Shown in pieces: positions 24,988 through 37,651 of a stretch of DNA of 64,000 nt. Numbering within the stretch: the first letter of the stretch is position 1; each line of letters opens with the position of its first letter. The stretch is from NCBI GenBank assembly GCA_037951165.1, contig JBBDHG010000107.1:1107001-1171000 (forward strand), written 5' to 3'. Made by a program: the position numbers and the translations under genes. Source of the DNA: Lophius americanus (lineage: Eukaryota; Chordata; Actinopteri; Lophiiformes; Lophiidae). Below the pieces are notes generated by a model. That model did no database searches. It worked only from the letters and a program-made list of their open reading frames with translations, and was not told the DNA's origin.

Positions 24988-27900
24988 ATGTCGTCTTTTA
25001 ACATTCATCATGCGGTGAGTAATTATTTTGCCTTGTTTAGTTTGGCTGAAGTGAGCCTCGATAGCTAGAAACGTTAGTTAACCATTCCGGCTTTGCAATC
25101 ACATTTTACACCAGGCAACATTTATTAATATCCGTATTAAAACTTTAGCGTTATTCTTCTCTCCAAGAAGCTTTGAGCTGCATTAAACCTTGTGAGGATG
25201 TTGGCTAGCATTGTTAGCTAACGTTTGCTGCCTGTCTGTTTTTACTTATTGTGTTTTTATGAAGAGAATTCACTCCAGGCAGCATTATTTTTACATGAGA
25301 CGTCAGCATAACTCTCCTTCTCTTCCTGCAGCTTCCAACAGCAGAGAACCCGGTGAAGATGACTAAAACCACGCTAGGAGCACAGAGGAGAGCTGCTCTG
25401 GGAGAGATCACCAACTTTACTGCAGTAGCAGGAAACGCAAAGGTAACAACATGGAAGAGCAGAGACAGTGTCTGTTTGACAGGTGTATCCCACAACAGAA
25501 TCAATGCAACGGTACCGTCATGGAAGCTCGACCTAGTCTGTGTGACACGTGACTCTACAACACGGGTGCGCAAATGTTTGAATTATACGCAATAATCACG
25601 TTTAATTTTTACTTTGATCAAAGGCTACTTGAACACTGCAGAAAACAAGTGACCCTAATGATTAGGGCCTAATCCAATACTTTGCTCATGTGAGTCGGAC
25701 CTCACTTTTTAGCATTGAAATCCCGTCAATATTTCGAAAGATAATAGTAATGTAAATAGAGTACACTATCTCAGGGCAATGAGTTAATTTTCAAGCAGTG
25801 GAAAACAAACAAGAACCAGATGGAAGCTAAATAAAGAGTTACCAAACCAAAAAAAGAGAAAGCTAATCAAGGAAAGAGAATGCAATAAATTACAATTTTG
25901 AAAAATGCAGGGGGAATGGGGCCTATCAATAGAGAATGAAGAGTTGAGAATTTTCAATGAAGATTGCCACTTATCAAACTTTCCTTTTGTTACCTCTCAG
26001 TGAATACTTTTATATTCTCCCACTATAGAAAACTAAATTTCAATCACCATGTACAGAGTGATTGTTCAGTGATTTCCAATGAAGGAAAATTTGGTGTTTT
26101 TGCAATTAAGTCAAATCTAAAACAGCTGGTTGATTTGAGGAACATTGCTAAGTCTTCCGGAAAACAAGTGTGGCAATATGGAAAGAGACGATTATAGTTG
26201 CAGAAATCTTTTTCGACGAGTATCAAAGTAGTTCTGCCGGATTGAGATGCCGATGAACAAAGGGACAATATTTTTAAATGAATTCCACCGTTCATCTTGC
26301 CATGAAACTGTTGGTCAATCCAGAATAAGATGAAGAGTGTTCCGGGGGGTTCTTTAGCCTAGTCTAAACCATCACATTTTGCACTGGGGTGCAAGTATGA
26401 CCTCATGGAAAAGTACTCACTCCTGGTGGGGAACCTTCTGTTAACACTGGCCTTTTTAATATTGCACCAAAAGAAACTAAACGGAAGGTGTTTCAATCTC
26501 CTGATTGGACATGGAGTGACATGACAAAGGAGTTGAAACGGTGCCTGACCTCTCAATAGCATCACACAGGATTGGAGGACCTCAAAGAGGGCATGAAGGT
26601 GGAAGGAGGCAGTAATGCTTTCAAAATGATCTCTACTGCTATTAAACCCCGAAGAAGAAAGACATGTGCCTGGAATTTCTCAGATGCACTCACAAAGGTA
26701 ATGTCTCAAACTGAGTGATTTCTAGGGTTGTATCCTGTTTTTTTTTGTTTTTTTTCTTTAGGCTGCTGTGTTCATATTTCAGCCAGACCAAAACAAAATA
26801 ATTTGGAAGCTATCGGAGTTCAGTCTGTTCAGTGGATCTGGGTCTGCCTGTTGAGGGGCTCGCTAAGGTTCTGGTGTCAGTGTTCGTTTATTAATTTTAG
26901 TCCGTCTAACAGCAATTGGGCCACATGTGGATATCACTGCTGGTCCCCAACAGGAATGGTCACATAAAAATCAAAACAGAACAGTTCATATAAAATGTGT
27001 TTTATATATTGAGTCTCCATTGTATTACATGTCTGGAAAATAAATGGCATTTTTGATTAAACTGCCTCTGAATTGTTTCCTCAGAAGGCGGGACGAGCGA
27101 AGGCATCAGCCAAACCGTCTCTTGCCAAGAAAGTTGTACCCGCTCAGTTGGTGCTTCCAGAAGTCCAGGTACAAGCAACAGCCGAACCTCTTCCTCCGGT
27201 GTCAGAGGAGCAGGCTGATGTCTCCATGAAGGAGGAGGAGGAGGAGGAGCTGTGCCAAGCGTTCTCTGAGGCGCTGCTCAGTGTGCCAGATGTGGACGAG
27301 GACGACGGAGACCAGCCACAGCTCTGCTCGCAATATGTCAAAGAAATCTATAAATATCTGCACGTCCTGGAGGTAACTTTATCTCCCCACACCGGCCAGA
27401 ATGTCTCTCTGCATGGATCTGTCCTCATCAGTCTGTCTCCACAGGAGCAACAGGCTGTACGACCCAACTACATGCAGGGTTATGACATCACTGGACGCAT
27501 GCGGGCCCTCCTCGTCGACTGGCTGGTCCAGGTTCACTCCAGGTTCCAGCTGCTGCAGGAGACTCTGTACCTCACAGTTGCCATCCTGGATCGGTTTCTC
27601 CAGGTAAGAACCGTCCCACCAGTCCTGTCCTCTAGAATTTAAGCTGTGTGTGAACCTCCACCGCCTCTGTGCTGCAGGTCCAGCCTGTCTCTCGCAGGAA
27701 ACTGCAGCTTGCTGGTGTGACTGCGATGCTGGTGGCCTGTAAATACGAGGAGATGTACGCGCCGGAGGTCGGGGACTTCACCTACATCACAGACAACGCC
27801 TTCACAAAGTCCCAGATCCTGGAGATGGAGCAGGTGGTTCTGAAGACCCTCAATTTCGAGCTCGGACGTCCTCTCCCTCTGCACTTCCTCCGGCGGGCGT

Positions 27901-29112
27901 CCAAGGTGGCCAATGTGAGTTTGTGCGTCTCTGTAGGACTGAAATTAATGTTTTGGAAACTCATTTGAAGGCTGATGGTGCAGGTTAGAAGGGTGAGTGT
28001 CGGAATAAGTTATGAAATGTCAATATCGGGTTTAAGCTTTCTATATTGATGACCTTCAAGAGTAGGAGGTTATGTCAGTTTTAGTTAACCGGGAGAGGAT
28101 CCTTGTTGGGATTAAAATGCATTCAAACAGTTTTGTGCTGTTCCCTGAATGCAACACAAGTCCCTGTTTGCTTTTGTTGTCGGGCATAAAAAGCACTCTG
28201 TTCATGTTGCAGTGTGTTTATATGATATTGATCGAAATATAACGAGTTACAACGTGGTTGGGTCAAAGACTGCTTCCCTGAGCAAATCATAGTTTTCAGC
28301 CAAAAGAATTTCCTCAAGATTCTGTATAAGCAGCGCATTAAAACATTCCCAGAGAGCCAAGTCTTATTCTCAAGGCAGTTTATAAGATTGTAAAGGTCAG
28401 CGCTTTCAAATTCAGCAATTGCTGCATGACAGACCATTTTTCCATCTGATAACGGATCAGTCCTAACTGGAATGTTGCCTGAGGCAGGTGACTGTGATCA
28501 CCCCTCCCTTTTTTCAAATCACTGGCCCCTGACTTTGAAGAGTCCAATCTTCCAGAAATCTACTCTTTTATTAGAAATGTTCTCACGGGGGACTGTCGTC
28601 TGTTTCAGTCTGACGTTCAGAGACACATCCTGGCCAAGTATCTGATGGAGCTGACCCTCATCGACTACGACATGGTGCACTATCGACCCTCTGAGATCGC
28701 CGCCGCCGCCCTGTGTTTCTCACAGCTGCTGCTGGACGGGCTGCTGTGGGTGAGTCCGCTGGGCCGGATGGGTTTAAACAAAACCTCTTTGACTTGGTTT
28801 GATTGGCGTTTGTCCTCAGTCTCCCACACAGAAGCACTACTCCACCTACGACGAGGCCCAGCTGAAGCCCATCATGCAGCACATCGCCAAGAACATTGTG
28901 ATGGTGAATGACGGGAAGACGAAGTTCCTGGTGAGTCTCGCCGAATCAGAAACGACATATTTGTGGGGTTTTTTTTTTTGTTAAATCTTTCTGTTCCTCC
29001 ATAGGCTGTGAAGAACAAATACTCGAGCAGCAAGCTGATGAAGATCAGCCTCATCCCTCAGCTGGGTTCCCCCATCGTCAAAAACATGGCGGCCCCTCTC
29101 CTCAATCCTTGA
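24988..29112 (+). CDS. ccnb2: G2/mitotic-specific cyclin B2
   Basis: Cyclin B2 activates CDK1 at the G2/M transition. Eight exons, all in phase: 24988-25014, 25332-25442, 27085-27372, 27445-27603, 27678-27914, 28609-28749, 28820-28930 and 29005-29112; 393 aa (human about 398). The destruction box RAALGEITN is at residues 29-37. The VSMKEEEEEELCQAFSEALL segment matches the B2-specific linker. The cyclin box starts near YDITGRMRALLVDWLVQVHS, and the C-terminal cyclin fold includes YLMELTLIDYDMVHYRPSE. The tail KYSSSKLMKISLIPQLGSP fits B2 rather than B1. There is no cytoplasmic-retention cysteine cluster as in B3. Intron 2 (25443-27084) holds only degenerate sequence that I could not assign. Confidence 0.97.
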
Positions 29113-29184
29113 AACCCCCTATAATTCACACAATGATTTATTTGCACTTTATATTTAGATTGTGTAGAGACTTTACCATTTTTT

Positions 29185-29190
29185 AATAAA
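29185..29190 (+). terminator. ccnb2 polyadenylation signal
   Basis: An AATAAA lies 73 bp after the ccnb2 stop codon, the first such hexamer downstream. From there to 30485 I see only AT-rich intergenic sequence with no recognisable gene. Confidence 0.75.
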
Positions 29191-30485
29191 ATATTTTTAG
29201 AATTTTTACCGCAAGCTTCATGATTTGTTCTGGGATGTTTGGATCGAACGTCTCTTCAGCACCTTCGACTTCACATGTGAGTCAATCTGGAGCTGCTTTG
29301 TCGCCCAGCTTCCAATCGGAGGTCCTTTCAAACAACCTTTCATGGATTCTTTCTTCAATCCAACAAAGACTTGGTTTCTTCCTCATGGGTTGATTGTTTT
29401 TTGTTTTTAAACAGTTGTTTCCAAATGTCTGCTTTCGTTGTGTTTTACTGTGTTAATATATGACATATGCTTCCAGTGGTCTTCATAGAATACACTGATC
29501 TCTTATGTTTACTTTATTAAGGCTGAATAAAACCTTTAGTTGAGTGTTTTAACTGAGCTTCACTGATTCAATGATTTTATTTTTCTGTTGGAGTTAGACA
29601 AGTGTGAGTTAGACACTGGGAAACTTGGTTGAACTGACTTTATAACTATTTTTCCTTTTATTGAGAAGTCCAAATGTGCTGAGAAAATCTATGAAGCTTG
29701 TGACTGGATCCCAGAAATGGGGGAGAAAAAGTCAAAAGTACTCCTGGTATTTTTATTATTTATTTAAACATTATGCTATGGGGCTAGAAGAACTCCTTCA
29801 GCCGAGTTGCTCGGCTGATTGAACTCTGCCTGTGCGGCCGGGCAGAATTCAATCCTCCAGCAAAAATCAATCTGTTGCTTATCTAAATATTTAGGATCCT
29901 CCTTTGGTCAAAGTTACAGATTAATACGCAAAACCCTAGTTACGCATATTATATTCCATTTATTCATAGATACCTGTAAATCTCACGCACTGATCCTTTA
30001 AACGAGTAGGGACTACTGGGTTTTGGTGAACCGAGGGAATGTACGCTACATGTCTGCATTTTTCCTTTTTCAATAATATTCATGAAGTCATTCTTTGTTT
30101 GGATTTAACTCTGAGCAGAAACAGAACTTGATTTAATGTTTTTATTGTGCCTTGAGTGGAAAAGTAATGTAAACAAATTAACAGTTTTGTTTTTCTATGA
30201 TTATGGATAGTGTGCCACAGACCCAGATAAACATTTCAACTTTTATTTTTCTATCAAGAGTGATGGTGATCAATCTGGGATGGGATCCTACCATCTACTG
30301 AGGACCGTTATAGTTCTGTAATATTCTTTAAGCCTTTCCTGGTCCCAAAGACTCAACAATTGGCAAAAATACAAATTAAACAACTTGCAAACATGGTCTT
30401 TTATCGTTTATTACTAAATTAGGTGGATGTGTAAAGCTGACAGGCTTCAATCATGTGACTGAACGTCCTGGATCAGCGCTGGAGC

Positions 30486-33400
30486 TCAGTTGAAGCGAAC
30501 TCTGCGCATGGAGCCCACGGTGTTGGTCTGGCTGCCCCAGTCAGAGAAGTTGTTGTAGTCGCGCTTCTCCAGGATGTAATGAGGTCCTCTGTAGTTTGGC
30601 TCCTGATACACCACCCACCTACACACACACACACAGTCACATCAGTGTTATCTGATTATCTGATCTATTTAGTTATAAACAACAATTATAAAGTAATGTA
30701 ACCAATGAACACTTGAACTGAGATACTTTGTGGGCTTTGAAACTTCCTTCAACTTTCCATCGGCACAGGACAGAATAGAAAATGATTGGATTTTCATTTT
30801 AGGGCAGCATGAAAGATTTTGGTGAAATTAGTGTGAAAAAACAAAACAATATTCTTTATAATCATAAATGTGGATTTCATAAGAATAATTTAGCCTGTAT
30901 GGGACTTTCAGAACTAACTGACAGAATAATGAAATAAATGAAAAATGAATAAATGCAGCTTTAGATGAGAGGATAGCAGGTATATTTTTAGACAAATCAT
31001 AAAAATCCTACTATTGTGCTTTGAATAGATCATATACACCACACACGGGTACTATGGTATAATAATAATAATAATACATTTAATTTATAATATTTGGGAC
31101 AGCGTGTTTTCTACTCTTGACTGATGCTGTGTCGACATTTACTGAGGAGTAGGTGGAGAAGGAGGAGTAGGTGGAGAAGGAGGACTTACGCTCCTCCCAG
31201 GACGCGGATGGAGGCGACCCTGTTGAGGCTGTAGCGGCTAAGCAGGTTGGGGATGTCGTCCTGGAGATCCATCTTCTTACCGGAGAAGCCGGTTCGCTCA
31301 AAGAGCTGAGCCTTGGCAGGGTTGTTGTCCTGGAAACAAACAAAATCTGCTGGTTAATTAGATATTTTCACCTCAATGTCGTGAGTGCTTGTTTTAGGTT
31401 TTCTACTGGGAAGCACTTTGAGATTTGATCCAAATGTAAAGTGCATTATAAATTAAATGTATTATTATTATTATTATTAAGTCTGGTTGTAGGTGGTTGG
31501 ACAGGAAGTAGGTGATTGATTGGGAGGTAAATGTGTTCCGTCCTAATTAGTTTTTTCTAATTAGCGCTAATTTAGCGCTGGCTTTGCTGTATTATAAATT
31601 AAATGTATTATTATTATTATTATTATTAAGTCTGGTTGTAGGTGGTTGGACAGGAAGTAGGTGATTGATTGGGAGGTAAATGTGTTCCGTCCTAATTAGT
31701 CTTTTCTAATTAGCGCTAATTTAGCGCTGGCTTTGCTGTATTATAAATTAAATGTATTATTATTATTATTAATAATCTAAATAGGACGTGTTGTTTTATT
31801 AAAAGCAGACACTTTTTTGTCCACTTGCTAGCACATGGCCGTTAGCCTCTGTGACCTCACCAGCTAAAAACCTACAGCACCATCTAGTGGACTAGAGAAG
31901 TAGTTGATTTTACAATTATAGTACCAAAAACTTCTATTTATATTCTAAATCTAATTAATCAAATATTGATATTTGGCGTCCATGTATTGATAGAATATTG
32001 ATTTAGTAATGATTATGTTTCCCTTTCCCCATGTTTTACTTTGAATCTCCAGAAATGTTTCATGGGCTCAGAAACTCCACCTGTCTTTCCGTCGGCTTGT
32101 AACGAGTAGATAACACGCAGATTACTTTTATGTCAGCTGTGACTCCTCCAAATTGTGTGTTTTAGTCATGTCCGTGTTTCACCTGTTTGACGGCACGGAC
32201 GGAGGAAACGTGGTCCACCTGGGCGCACCACTTGTCGTAGCTGTTGTACTCTCCCCGCTCGGACATGTCCCACAGGAACTGCCGGCCCCGGAAGTTCTCC
32301 TGCTCATAACCGATCCATCTTCACCAAAGAGGAGAGAGAAGAGTCAAAGATGGACAACAAAGCAGCAGCAGGAAAAACCATTACCAGACCTGAAATCAGG
32401 ATTCCCCATTAGCTGAGCGGATTATTTAGCTTTTTTAAAATTAAATATCTGATTTTCATGAGGTTGTTGGATTGTAGTCTGTTTCTACAATCCTCAGATC
32501 CAAACCTAGACTAGCTCTGATCAAATATTTATGTAACTATCATGCATCAATCAGCCATTACATTATACCACCTGTCTAATTTGTATAGTTTCCACTTTAG
32601 CTGCCAAAACGGCTCTGATCCAGTGAAGTTTGGACTCCAGAAGACCTCTGAAGGTGTGCTGTGGGATTTGGTAATAAGACAATTGGAGCGGACCCTTTAA
32701 GTCCTGTAAGTTGTGAGGTGGTGCCCCCATGGACAGGACTTGTTAGTCCAGCACATCCCAGAGATGCAGGATTGGATGGAGATCTTGAATTGGAATTTTG
32801 AGGCTAAATCAATACTTTGGACCGGTAGTTGTGTTCCGCCAATCATTGTTGAACCATTTCTGCAGTGGATCGGGGAACATCATCCTGCTGGAAGAAGCCA
32901 CTGCTAGTAGGGAACACAGTTTCCATGGAGGGGGGGGCGCTTGGTCTGCCGCAGGGTTTAGGTTGATGTAACGTGTCAAAAGAACTTCCACATAAATGGT
33001 ACCACCAAAGGTTTCCCTGCAGAACATTGACCAAAACTTCATACTTTCTCCCCACGCATTTCTTTGTCCCATAATGCATCTTGGTGCAACCTAATCCCCA
33101 AGTAAGCGACACAAAAACAGCCGACCATCTACATGAAGAAAAAAAGTAATTCATCGGATCACAGCAACTTCTTCCGTTGCTCTGTGGTCTGGTGATGATA
33201 AGGTGGGTTCTGACACCTTTCTATCAAGCGCAGCATGAACAGTTGCTCCTCTGACGGAGGAGGCAAGGCAAGGCAGACCAGGAACACACAAGGCCTGCAG
33301 TTCTGGTGATGCTCTGATTCAGTCCAGTCGTCCAGCCAAAGTCACTCAGATCTTTATGCTTGTCCGTCGTTTTTGTCTCCAGGACAGAATATTAATAATA

Positions 33401-35559
33401 ATAATAATAATAATACATTTAATTTATATTGACTTGCTGCCTAATTTATCCCAACCCAGAAAGGCGCCATCAGTGGTTTTAATGTTATGGCTGACTGATG
33501 ATGTACATCTGTATTTAATCCAAGTCCCCAAATGTCTCATTTGGTCATCCAATTTTGGATCTTCTTCAAAGGCAATAGAACAAATCCTTTTTGTACGAAC
33601 AAGCCCGGTCAGAAGATTCCCTCTTAAAACAACTGAAGGGGTTTTGGATTTCTCACATGATAAATTACTTTCAGACATTTTTCTTTAAACGGTGGAAAAG
33701 ACACGTTTTTCGATATCGAAGGCCACTGAGACGTCGTGTGACGGCTGCAGGTGCTTGAGCACGGACACTTGGTGGTGGTGGTGGTGTTGCTGACTTACGC
33801 TCCACTCTCCACCTGCACGGAGTTGCATCTCTCTGGGAAGTTCTTGTCGCTGAGCCGGACGCAGTCGGAGCTCAGGTCCAGCCGTCTACCGGCGAAGTTC
33901 CTTTGCTCGAAAAGGGTCACCTGAGGGCAGAGACATGGTGATGAAGAGCCTGCTGTGATGGAATCAGGTGTTCCAACGGAATGAGCATCTCATGACGAAA
34001 TATTGTTGATTTTGTGTTTTGTCTTGTAACGGGACTACTCAAAAACTACTAGGCTCGGGTTCTGTTCTTTTGATCATTTATTACACATCGGTAATTTACA
34101 TCGGTCCTATCTATCTATCAAATCTTCAGTCAGCGTAAAAGTTTGAATGTCACTCCACAGGGATCGCCGTAGGGGAGAATCTAAATATAAATGTGTCCAT
34201 GACTATGAATGGGGTTTATTTCTATCATTAAAGCATGATTAGATCTGTCCTGTAAAAGCGGCACACAAGGACATCTAAGTCATTAGTGGCAATGATTCGT
34301 ATGATAATTATTCTTGAGCTGACTTCCTCCCGGCACGACATCATCATCAACAACCAAACAATTTGAGGCTTTGACAGCTTTAAGTCGCTCAGAGTTACTC
34401 TGGACAATTAACCAGATCTTTAAATAGCTCCACTGCTATTTCGCATTAACCTTGGTGTCTATGGAAATGAAAAATAAATGATTTACAGTGTCTTGTAGAT
34501 GTTAATATGTGCGACTGATTTGTGACTAAACACCAACAGTTCCAATATTTATATTCTTGCCACGTTTCTTTTGTTTTTTCATCGATAAAAAGTATTGAAT
34601 ATCATTATATTACGATAACACCATGATACTGGACAGTCAATGATTGTGTTCAGCAATTCTTTGATAACTACTGCTTGAAATTTGACAGAAATACCTCAAA
34701 GTTCATGTTATTCTACATCGTTTTTTTTGTGCGATAGGTCCAGGAGGAAAATCCATTCAGACCCGTTGGATAAGCAATTTACTCAAAATGTGCAAAAAAT
34801 GGGTTTTTTACTCCAGAAAGGGATATTGTCATTAAAATACCATCTTAGCCACTGGGGGGAGCTATATGCAAATAGTAAAACCTTTGGCTGTGACAAAAAT
34901 CAATGCTTATATTAAAATGTAGCGTTTTTTCACCGTATTAAATGGTCAAATCTAGGTAAAAGCCCAATAATGGGCCTGCAGAGAAGAACAAGTTAAAGAG
35001 CAGGTCTTGAGAACAGATGCCCACCGCTGTCTGATGTTTTTGTTGTTATTATTGCTGTCCCTGTGTGCTGATGTAGGATTTACTGTCTGATATGTGTTGT
35101 CCTGTGGAAAAGAATTCCTCCTCTGGGGCAATTAAGTCTAAAATCAGGGACCTGGTTCCTATCCTCGTGAACAGACGAGGATCACTCACCTTCCCACTGG
35201 ACCCGTAGAAGGCACGTTGGAGCACAGACCCCAGCTTGCTGCAGGTATGGAAGCATTTTTAATGAATCATGATTCAAACAATACAATCACAGATCAACTG
35301 GAGACGCTGCGTTCAATGTCAAAATACGAAAAATCAGTTCTGCCATTTTTCAATCCTTTCCTCCGTTAATAGATCATTATGTGTGCATGTCTCCTCTCTT
35401 CCCTCTGGGGATCTGAACCGGTGTTGGAGCCACCACAGGCCACCTGTGACCTCCATGGGATCCAATGTGGTGGTGGTGGTGTTGGTGATGGTGATGCGCG
35501 GCACTCTGAACATACCTTGTTTGTTGGGCTAATCCTGGGACTTTAGTAAAGATGTTCAT
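30486..35559 (-). CDS. crybgx: Beta/gamma-crystallin, probably crystallin beta gamma X
   Basis: This is a lens structural protein of the beta/gamma-crystallin fold. Exons on the minus strand: 35516-35559 (start MNIFTKVPGLAQQT), 35190-35238, 33799-33920, 32183-32318, 31190-31329 and 30486-30618. All phases agree, giving 207 aa. After a 31-residue N-terminal arm come four Greek-key motifs, one per exon as in beta-crystallins: VTLFEQRNFAGRRLDL, WIGYEQENFRGRQFLWD, AQLFERTGFSGKKMDL and WVVYQEPNYRGPHYILE. The six-exon layout fits beta-type genes rather than the three-exon gamma type. The symbol crybgx rests on the N-terminal arm and on the gene being none of the familiar A, B or gamma types; the family call is firm, the symbol less so. 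It is divergent from lctl. Confidence 0.85.
31066..31092 (-). repeat. SINE/LINE tail, (ATT)n type
   Basis: The aataataataat...acatttaatttataat motif is the reverse complement of the 'attataaattaaatgtattatt' tail that recurs through the window (31445, 31591, 31740, 33400, 40715, 46970). It lies in the last crybgx intron, 98 bp before exon 31190-31329. Confidence 0.7.
31400..31775 (+). repeat. Tandemly duplicated block of about 146-149 bp containing a SINE/LINE tail
   Basis: The tail 'attataaattaaatgtatt(att)n' starts at 31445, 31591 and 31740. The intervening unique segment ('aagtctggttgtaggtggttggacaggaag ... taatttagcgctggctttgctgt') is present twice and nearly identical; copies differ by one base in 'ttagttttttc' versus 'ttagtcttttc' plus ATT number. 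A third unit is only a stub. Upstream, 31400-31444 carries the tail's 5' body ('agcactttgagatttgatcc'), seen inverted at 46995-47055. It lies in crybgx intron 4. Confidence 0.9.
32551..33494 (-). mobile_element. Tc1/mariner-like element with terminal inverted repeats, defective
   Basis: The left end tcagccattacattataccac and the right end gtggttttaatgttatggctga form imperfect terminal inverted repeats. The minus strand encodes fragments of a DDE transposase, including FFQQDDVPRSTAEMVQ (related to the QQDNAPCHTA motif) near 32880. Stops and frameshifts interrupt it. It lies in the crybgx intron between exons 32183-32318 and 33799-33920. A SINE-type tail is inserted near its right end. Confidence 0.85.
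33388..33430 (-). repeat. SINE/LINE (ATT)n tail nested in the Tc1-like element
   Basis: An aataataat...acatttaatttatat tract interrupts the Tc1-like sequence just before 'cttgctgcctaattt', a segment that normally continues the transposon's end. This is a later insertion into the older element. Confidence 0.65.
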
Positions 35560-35588
35560 GTCAGCTGTGCGAGGCAACAAGAAGGCCC

Positions 35589-35596
35589 CTTAAATA
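35589..35596 (-). promoter_or_regulatory. TATA-like box of the crystallin gene
   Basis: On the minus strand the sequence TATTTAAG lies 30 bp upstream of the start codon (CAT at 35557-35559). A TATA box this close implies a very short 5' UTR, as is usual for crystallin genes. The exact start site is inferred. Confidence 0.6.
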
Positions 35597-36129
35597 CAGC
35601 GTGTGGAGGCGAGTCGACAGCTGCTAGAACCCTCAGAGAGGTTCTGTGACGGTCGCCGGGGCCCAGGACGCCATTGATATGCTAAACACACAACCGCGCT
35701 CATTTTCTCTGTCCAGAAGTCACAGAGCAAAACATGCAAACACACACATGCAATAGACATGCAGATATAGAAACAGAGCATTTCTGCATACACACACACG
35801 CACACACACACACACACACAAAGTCCACTGCTGCATATAGAGGTGAGAGTGCAGTGCCAACAGTTTTGGCTTTGAACAATTCAGCGTTTCTGTGATAATG
35901 GTTGTATTCAGGCTTTGTGTGGGACCAGCTCCAGCTCACTTTGTTCACACAGGAGGTCCTGACCCCATAGGGGGTCTGCTGTCAGTGAGGGTCCCCCAGT
36001 GCAGCAAAGATAGAGCTGTCGATACAACTATGAAATCTCACAGATCATTATTGCACACTTGTACACTTGCAGCAGAAAAAGCATCAATATGTCGCTGAGT
36101 AATTAAAAAGGAATTAACTTGTTAGTCTG

Positions 36130-37080
36130 TTGTGATGGTTGGTCGGTCTAGTGGTTGTTGGTGGGTTGGTTGAAGGTAAGTCGGTCAGTCAGTTAATGGT
36201 GCAGTTGGTGGTCAGTTGGCCCGTTGATTGGCGTCAGTTGTTGGTTGGTTGGTGTATGGTTGTCTTCAGTTATCGGTGGGTTGGTGGATGGTCAGTTGAT
36301 CAGTTGGTTAGCTAGTAGATCTTCAGAATAAAAAAACAAAACACTGACTATATATCCATTAAACTTTGGAGAATGTCTTGGCCCAGTTTGGGTCACGTCT
36401 GGATGCAGACATGGAATTTTCTAACATTGAGCTACTGTTAGCTGCCCTTGAATGTGAAAGAGCTGTGATTTTTATCTTGGACTGGAGATATACTTCATGG
36501 TTCTGTGTTCAGCCGAACGATGATCTGCTCATAAATATAAACAAACCGTGACTGAAGGTTTTCTGTCTGTCACTGCAAAGCAGGTTGAGTCTTCTACCAT
36601 GTCCATTGTTTGGCAAAACTAGTTTACCAAATGACTCATCAGCTGGTAGACAGTGGGTCTACTGGTCGGCTGGACCAGTTGGACCAGCTACCAATTGACT
36701 GGTCAGTCAGTTGGTAGCTGGTCAGTCAGTTGGCAGTGATTTAGTTTATTGGTCAACTGGTTTGTTGGTTCAAAACATGAAATAACAAATCATATTTTCA
36801 TAATTTGTACTTTTCCATTAAAAAAATAGAATCAACAGGTTTTTTGCTGGGTAAATAAAACTGATTGGGAGAACTTTGTCATTAGTGACAGTTGGTTCGT
36901 TGACTGTTGGTTGAATCGTTCATCTGTCAATCAGCCTGATAGTCAGTCCCTTGGTCGGTTGGTCAGTGGATTAACAGTGGGTTGGTTGGTTGGTTGATTG
37001 GATGACTAGCTGCTACGTTGACTGGTTTGTTGGTCAGTCAATGGGTTGGTTGGTGGTGAGTTTGTTCATCAGTCATCAGG
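36130..37080. repeat. Cryptic GGTT/CAGT-rich simple repeat tracts
   Basis: Three stretches (about 36130-36320, 36640-36775 and 36890-37075) are dominated by scrambled ttggt, gtcagt and ggttggt words. They look like decayed tetranucleotide repeats separated by ordinary sequence. No coding potential is seen. Confidence 0.75.
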
Positions 37081-37602
37081 ATAACAGAAACCCACCGAAC
37101 AGATTTCCATGAAAACTGGGGGGAGAATGGGCCAGAATAAATCCCAGTTCATTTATGGTTGACCTCAGGGGCAGATCCAGACTTTTTCCATCGTTGGTCT
37201 GTCGGTCAGTGTATTCTGTCAACTTGACAACAAATTTCCCTTCTGGGATCATAAAGATTTCACCAAGATCATATTTGGCGCTTTTCTTTATTTTCCCTAA
37301 TTATGCAAAAAGAACGAAAATGATCCAATTTCCACCAAACTTTGTGGAAACTACAGAACCTGACTTTGATTAATGAGGCTGTAGATGCTTGTGTTGTTGT
37401 GTCCACTGCATGAACTACAGGGTGATGAGAGTAAACACATAACACACATAATAACATACATTTAAACATACGGCCGTGCATACGTGCTAAATCGTCTAAC
37501 ATTAACTTTGCTTACAGTGACATACTCCCTCCTTTTTCCAAAAGATCTGTTTGCCGCAGCAGTTTTCTGCTCACACTTCACTGACTTCCAATGGAGGTAT
37601 TC

Positions 37603-37604
<2 letters not shown>

Positions 37605-37649
<45 letters not shown>
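37605..37649. repeat. (TG)n microsatellite
   Basis: About 45 bp of uninterrupted TG dinucleotides, upstream of lctl. Open frames read through it on both strands are artefacts. Confidence 0.95.

Positions 37650-37651
<2 letters not shown>

Noticed and set aside
25600..26700. Possible extra gene in ccnb2 intron 2
   Set aside because: Several medium open frames exist but with no consistent domain, start or splice pattern; more likely an old, unassigned repeat.
31171..31428. Plus-strand frame over the crystallin exon at 31190-31329
   Set aside because: It is the antisense shadow of a crybgx exon whose minus-strand reading fits the Greek-key family and splices in phase.
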